Assembly: GCF_012489685.1 (NCBI RefSeq)
Contig: NC_080041.1
Span: 102,014,760 to 102,078,759 of the forward strand
DNA length: 64,000 nt
Reading direction: 5' to 3'
Origin: Lotus japonicus
Lineage: Eukaryota; Streptophyta; Magnoliopsida; Fabales; Fabaceae
In this document: positions 59,604 to 64,000 of the stretch, one piece after another
Layout of the letters: every line of letters begins with the position of its first letter
Position numbering within the stretch: position 1 is the first letter of the stretch
The notes under the pieces: generated by a model
What the model saw: only the letters and a program-made list of their open reading frames with translations
What the model was told of the DNA's origin: nothing
Database searches by the model: none
Translations under genes and position numbers: made by a program

Positions 59604-62600
59604 TTGATTCAGTTTTCTGTCTCTAATATGGATTATTTGATATTCACGTATTACATATGTTGATATGTATACTAGTTTTTTGGTTTATATATATATTTGC
59701 AAGTGGTATTATTTTTGTATGTATGAATTCAATTTGTTTTTGAATCCAAAAACTTTGTTTATAAGACCAGTAAGCTTTGGAATATATATTTGCTGGTTTG
59801 GATTCAACAACATTAGGTGTATATGAATTTCATGTACAGGTTGAGTTTCAGTGCTTGAGTTTATTAGTGTGTTTTCAAATTTTGGCTATGGTTTGTATTT
59901 TTATACAATTGTTTAATATTTTAAATGAGTCAATTAAAATAAGAAAGTCACAAAAGTGACCTCTTTTTATGGAGATTGCTCATAAGAAATATTAAAAGTT
60001 TGTGCGTGTGTATGTTTATCCATGTGAGTATTAATGGATCCCAAAGGAAAAGTTAATGCTTGGCCGGATTTCATACACACCTGTGATGATAAACATGTGA
60101 TAATTTTAAGGGTTTACATGTGAATGATAAATCAATCCAAAGAAGGGTTTGTTATTTGACATGATTTATTATCAATGTTTGATCATTACAACAAGAGTAC
60201 CACTAGCAATTAGTATTACTGTCAAAAGACATGATATTGATGGTGCACTAGGTATCTTGAGATGAGTTATGCCATTATTTGAACGTATTGATGATTCAAT
60301 TTTTCTTAATGTGAGTATATTTATAGCATTTGTTTTTGTTCTATTTTCAGCTACTATCGGTTCGATATCTGCTAATCTGAATTCGGTTCCGATCCTTGAT
60401 GGAACAAATTTTAAGGATTGGAAAGAGAACATGGAAATTGTTCTTGGCTGCATGGATCTTGACCTTGCACTAAGGGTGGAGAAACCCGCTTCTCCTACGG
60501 AATCTAGTACCTCTGAACAGAGGAAAGATTATGAGAAGTGGGATCGCTCCAATCGCATGAGTCTTATGATCATTAAGCGCGGCATTCCTGAGGTCTTTAG
60601 GGGTACTATCTCGGAAGAGATAAAAGGTGCCAAAGATTTCCTTGCTGAAATCGAAAAGCGCTTTGCAAAAAGCGATAAGGCGGAAACAAGTACTCTTCTT
60701 CAGAACTTGATTTCCATGAAATATCAGGGCAAAGGAAATATAAGGGAATACATTATGGGCATGTCAAATATTGCTTCAAAACTTAAGGCGCTAAAGCTTG
60801 AGCTGTCGGATGACTTGCTCATTCATTTAGTATTGCTTTCTCTTCCTGCACAATTCAGTCAGTTTAAGATATCTTATAACTGTCAAAAGGAGAAATGGTC
60901 TCTTAACGAGCTCATTTCATTTTGTGTGCAAGAAGAGGAAAGGTTGAAGCAAGAAAGGAAAGAAAGTGCTCATTTTGTTAGCACCTCTAAAGACAAGGGC
61001 AAAAGAAAGAAAACTGTTGAGCCCAAGAATGAAGCTGCAGATGCTCCAGCACAAAAGAAACAGAAAGAGGATGATACCTGTTACTTTTGCAATGTGTCTG
61101 GGCATATGAAAAAGAAATGTACTAAATATCACGCTTGGCGTGCAAGGAAAGGTACATTTTTTGCTTTGGTCTGTTCTGAGGTCAATTTAGCTTCAGTACC
61201 TAGAAACACTTGGTGGTTAGACTCTGGTGCAACTACTAACATCAGTGTTTCAATGCAGGGTTGCCTAAGCTACCGGAAGCCAAATGATGTTGAAAGATAC
61301 ATCTATGTTGGAGATGGCAAGACGGTGGAGGTGGAAGCTATAGGGCATTTTAGATTATTATTGTGTACTGGATTTTATTTGGATTTGAAAGACACTTTTG
61401 TGGTACCGTCATTTAGACGGAATTTAATTTCAGTTTCTAATTTGGACAAATCAGGTTATTCATGTTCATTTGGAAACAGTAAAGCCGAGTTGTCTTTTAA
61501 TTCAAATATTGTTGGAACCGGTTCACTTATTGGATATGATAATATGTATTTGCTGAGCACTGTAGCCACCTATAGTGAATCCCTGAATGTGGAATCATGT
61601 GGTACTAAGCGTAAAATTGATAATAACGATTCAGGAGCATTATGGCACAAGCGCCTAGGTCACATCTCTAAAAATAGAGTTGAGCGGCTAGTGTCAGATG
61701 GAATTTTGGATTCCATTGACTTCACAAACTTTGATGTTTGTGTTGAATGCGTTAAAGGTAAACAGACCAAAACAAAGAAATTTGGTGCATATAGAGCTAC
61801 AGGCGTCTTGGAATTGATACATACGGATATTTGTGGACCATTTCCAACACCTTCTTGGAATGGTCAACAATATTTTATATCATTCATAGATGATTATTCG
61901 AGATATGCATACTTATTTCTTATACATGAAAAGTCTCAATCATTGGATGTGTTCAAATCATTTAAGGCTGAAGTTGAGAACCAACTCAACAAAAGAATTA
62001 AGAGCATCAAATCTGACCGTGGTGGTGAATATTACGGTAGATATGATGGTTCAGGTGAACAACGTCCAGGGCCTTTTGCCAAATACCTAGAGGAATGCGG
62101 AATCGTCCCACAGTACACCATGCCAGGGTCACCTAGCATGAATGGTGTGGCTGAAAGACGAAACCGGACTCTTAAGGATATGGTAAGGAGTATGATTTGT
62201 CATTCTACTTTGCCAGAGTCACTCTGGGGAGAGGCACTAAAGACTGCAGCTTACATTCTAAATAGAGTGCCAACTAAAGCAGCTGCCAAAACACCTTATG
62301 AGCTTTGGACTGGGCGAAAGCCTAGTTTGAAACATTTTCATGTATGGGGATGTCCAGCTGAGGCAAGGCCTTATAGGCCAAATGAAAAGAAATTGGAATC
62401 CCGAACAGTGAGCAGCTACTTTATTGGTTATTCTGAAAGATCCAGGGGCTATAAATTTTATGATCCCAAATTAAAGACAATTTTTGAGACGGGAACAGCC
62501 ATGTTCTTTGAGGAAATTGAGTTTGGAGGGGAGAACAAGATTAGGGACTTTGCTTTAGAGGAAGAGTCAGTAACAATTCCAAAACTGATTCATACAGTTG

Positions 62601-64000
62601 CTTCTGATGAAGCAAGTACGGAACCTCTACAAGACATTGTTGTTGAATCTCCTCCTACTCAAGATGATATGGTGGTTCATGAAGAACAAACTCAAGATCC
62701 TCAAGAACAAGTGTTACAAGAACCAATACCTTTGCGGAGATCCACTAGAGAAAAGAGAAATGCTATTCTAGATGATTACATAGTCTTTCTCCAAGAACAT
62801 GAGGAAAATAATGGTATGATGGAAGCTGATCCAATCAACTTCCAGCAAGCCATGCAGGATTCCAACTCTGAAAAGTGGATTGAAGCAATGAAGGAAGAGT
62901 ATAAGTCCATGCAAGACAATAAGGTTTGGGAACTTGTCCCATTACCGGAAGGTGTGAAACCCATTGGTTGCAAATGGATATTTAAGACCAAGCGGGATTC
63001 TAATGGTAATGTGGAGAGGTATAAGGCTCGTCTTGTGGCTAAGGGTTATACTCAAAAGGAAGGGATTGACTTTAAAGAGACTTTCTCTCCGGTTTCATCG
63101 AAAGACTCTTTTAGGACAATCATGGCTCTTGTTGCACATTATGATTTGGAACTCCATCAAATGGATGTCAAGACAGCGTTTCTCAATGGAAACATTGATG
63201 AGACAATCTATATGGTGCAACCAGAAAACTTTGTGTCAGGAGACCCAAAGAATACGGTTTGCAAATTGACAAAATCCATTTATGGACTAAAGCAGGCATC
63301 TCGTCAGTGGTACCACAAATTTCATGAAATAATTCTCTCATTCGGTTTTGAGGTGAATGTTGTTGAAGATTGTGTGTATCACAAATTCAGTGGGAGCAAA
63401 TATATTTTCCTGGTTCTGTATGTTGATGACATACTGCTTGCCACTAATGATATAGGCATGTTGCACGAAACCAAGAGATTTCTATCAAGAAAATTTGAAA
63501 TGAAAGATCTTGGTGACGCTTCCTTTGTATTAGGAATTCAGATACACCGAGACCGATCTCGGGGTATTCTGGGATTGTCACAAAAGAGCTATATCGAAAA
63601 GGTACTTAAAAGGTTTGGCATGCAGAATTGTACATCAGGGGATACTCCAGTTGCTAAGGGAGACAAATTTAGTCTCAGTCAATGCCCAAAAGGAAACTTA
63701 GAAATTCAGGAAATGCAAAAGATTCCTTATGCATCAGCTGTAGGGAGTCTTATGTATGCCCAAGTTTGTACGCGTCCAGATATAGCGTTCATAGTTGGGA
63801 TGTTAGGCAGATATTTGAGCAATCCAGGAATGGATCATTGGAAAGCAGCCAAAAGGGTTATGAGGTATTTACAGAGAACAAAAGATTATATGCTCACATA
63901 TAGGAGGTCAGACCAATTGGAGATCATTGGATATTCTGACTCTGATTTTGCTGGATGCCAAGATAGTAAGAGATCCACTTCAGGCTATATCTACATGTTG
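59108..64000 (+). CDS. Copia Gag-Pol polyprotein, 3' end beyond window
   Basis: Proposed exons 59108-59120 and 60351-64000 (continuing), at least 1,221 codons with no stop. Domains in order: gag with [20 protein letters not shown] knuckle [14 protein letters not shown] (from residue 248); protease [11 protein letters not shown] (D295); GAG-pre-integrase [11 protein letters not shown]; integrase with the D, D, E residues in [16 protein letters not shown] and [12 protein letters not shown]; reverse transcriptase with LYVDDILLA (from 1027); and RNase [19 protein letters not shown] at the edge. It makes the particle proteins and enzymes for replication and insertion. The start is uncertain. Exon 1 (MAHS plus one base) lies in the LTR and joins through AG/GTACGC and CTATTTTCAG. 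The alternative is an in-frame ATG at 60271 followed by a hydrophobic stretch unusual for gag. Confidence 0.9.
59261..59273 (+). other. Primer binding site of the copia element
   Basis: TGGTATCAGAGCC, complementary to the initiator Met-tRNA 3' end. Confidence 0.9.
59556..59602. repeat. (TA)n microsatellite in the copia leader
   Basis: About 23 TA units between the primer site and gag. Confidence 0.9.

Larger units (their letters stand above)
58749..64000 (+). mobile_element. Apparently intact Ty1-copia retrotransposon, partial in window
   Basis: 5' LTR 58749-59258, primer site 59261-59273, a leader of about 1 kb, then an uninterrupted gag-pol frame to the window edge. The 3' LTR lies outside. 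It is inserted in a LINE tail. The open frame over 3.6 kb suggests recent activity. Confidence 0.92.

Noticed and set aside
1..64000. CRISPR arrays, operons, riboswitches, bacterial features
   Set aside because: The DNA is clearly a plant nuclear genome. Tandem repeats here have no spacer structure.

Overview
The window is nuclear DNA of a flowering plant. Its genes have GT-AG introns, AT-rich intergenic DNA and plant-specific families (zinc-finger homeodomain, GASA/snakin, NIP aquaporin). The mix of mobile elements (Mutator-like elements with long inverted ends, Stowaway- and Tourist-like MITEs, tRNA-type SINEs, L1-type LINE ends, Ty1-copia) fits a eudicot, and I think a legume is most likely, but that is inference.

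Layout. 0.6-1.7 kb: an intronless ZF-HD transcription factor (minus strand). 2-33 kb: a gene-poor stretch built largely from non-autonomous transposons. It holds four Mutator-like elements (MULEs) with 9-bp target duplications (8.1-9.9, 15.0-17.9, 19.0-20.3 and 29.1-30.8 kb) and a fifth nested inside the second. One carries the first coding exon of a ROP/RAC small GTPase (a Pack-MULE) and the nested one carries a GRF-type zinc-finger piece. MITEs, a SINE, LINE tails and several local tandem duplications fill the rest. 33.9-35.2 kb: a four-exon GASA/snakin peptide gene (plus). 37.3-47.4 kb: a tandem pair of eight-exon RING-CH membrane E3 ligase genes (minus), both apparently intact, separated by retrotransposon, CACTA and BED-finger debris. 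49.7-54.9 kb: a decayed Ty1-copia element (minus). 55.1-58.3 kb: a five-exon NIP aquaporin (minus) with all sequence hallmarks of the silicic-acid-permeable NIP-III group. 58.5-64 kb: a LINE tail interrupted by an apparently intact Ty1-copia element (plus) that runs off the window.

The host genes do not form a pathway. ZF-HD (transcription), GASA (secreted cysteine-rich peptide), RING-CH (membrane protein ubiquitination) and NIP (metalloid/silicic acid channel) are independent plant loci. I reconstructed every spliced gene exon by exon, and all frames close.

The most unusual signals are: (1) a shared, roughly 30-bp-phased GTCC motif array inside the inverted ends of MULEs that otherwise differ in sequence; (2) at least ten very short (12-20 nt) insertions, each an A or T run plus a few bases flanked by 10-17 bp direct repeats, which look like almost completely aborted LINE/SINE insertions, one with a clean empty site in the paralogous gene; (3) a copia element whose gag-pol start codon appears to lie in the LTR, joined by an intron that spans the primer binding site; (4) GSGR filter residues and an exact 108-residue NPA-NPA spacing in the NIP; (5) a GC-AG intron kept in both RING-CH copies.
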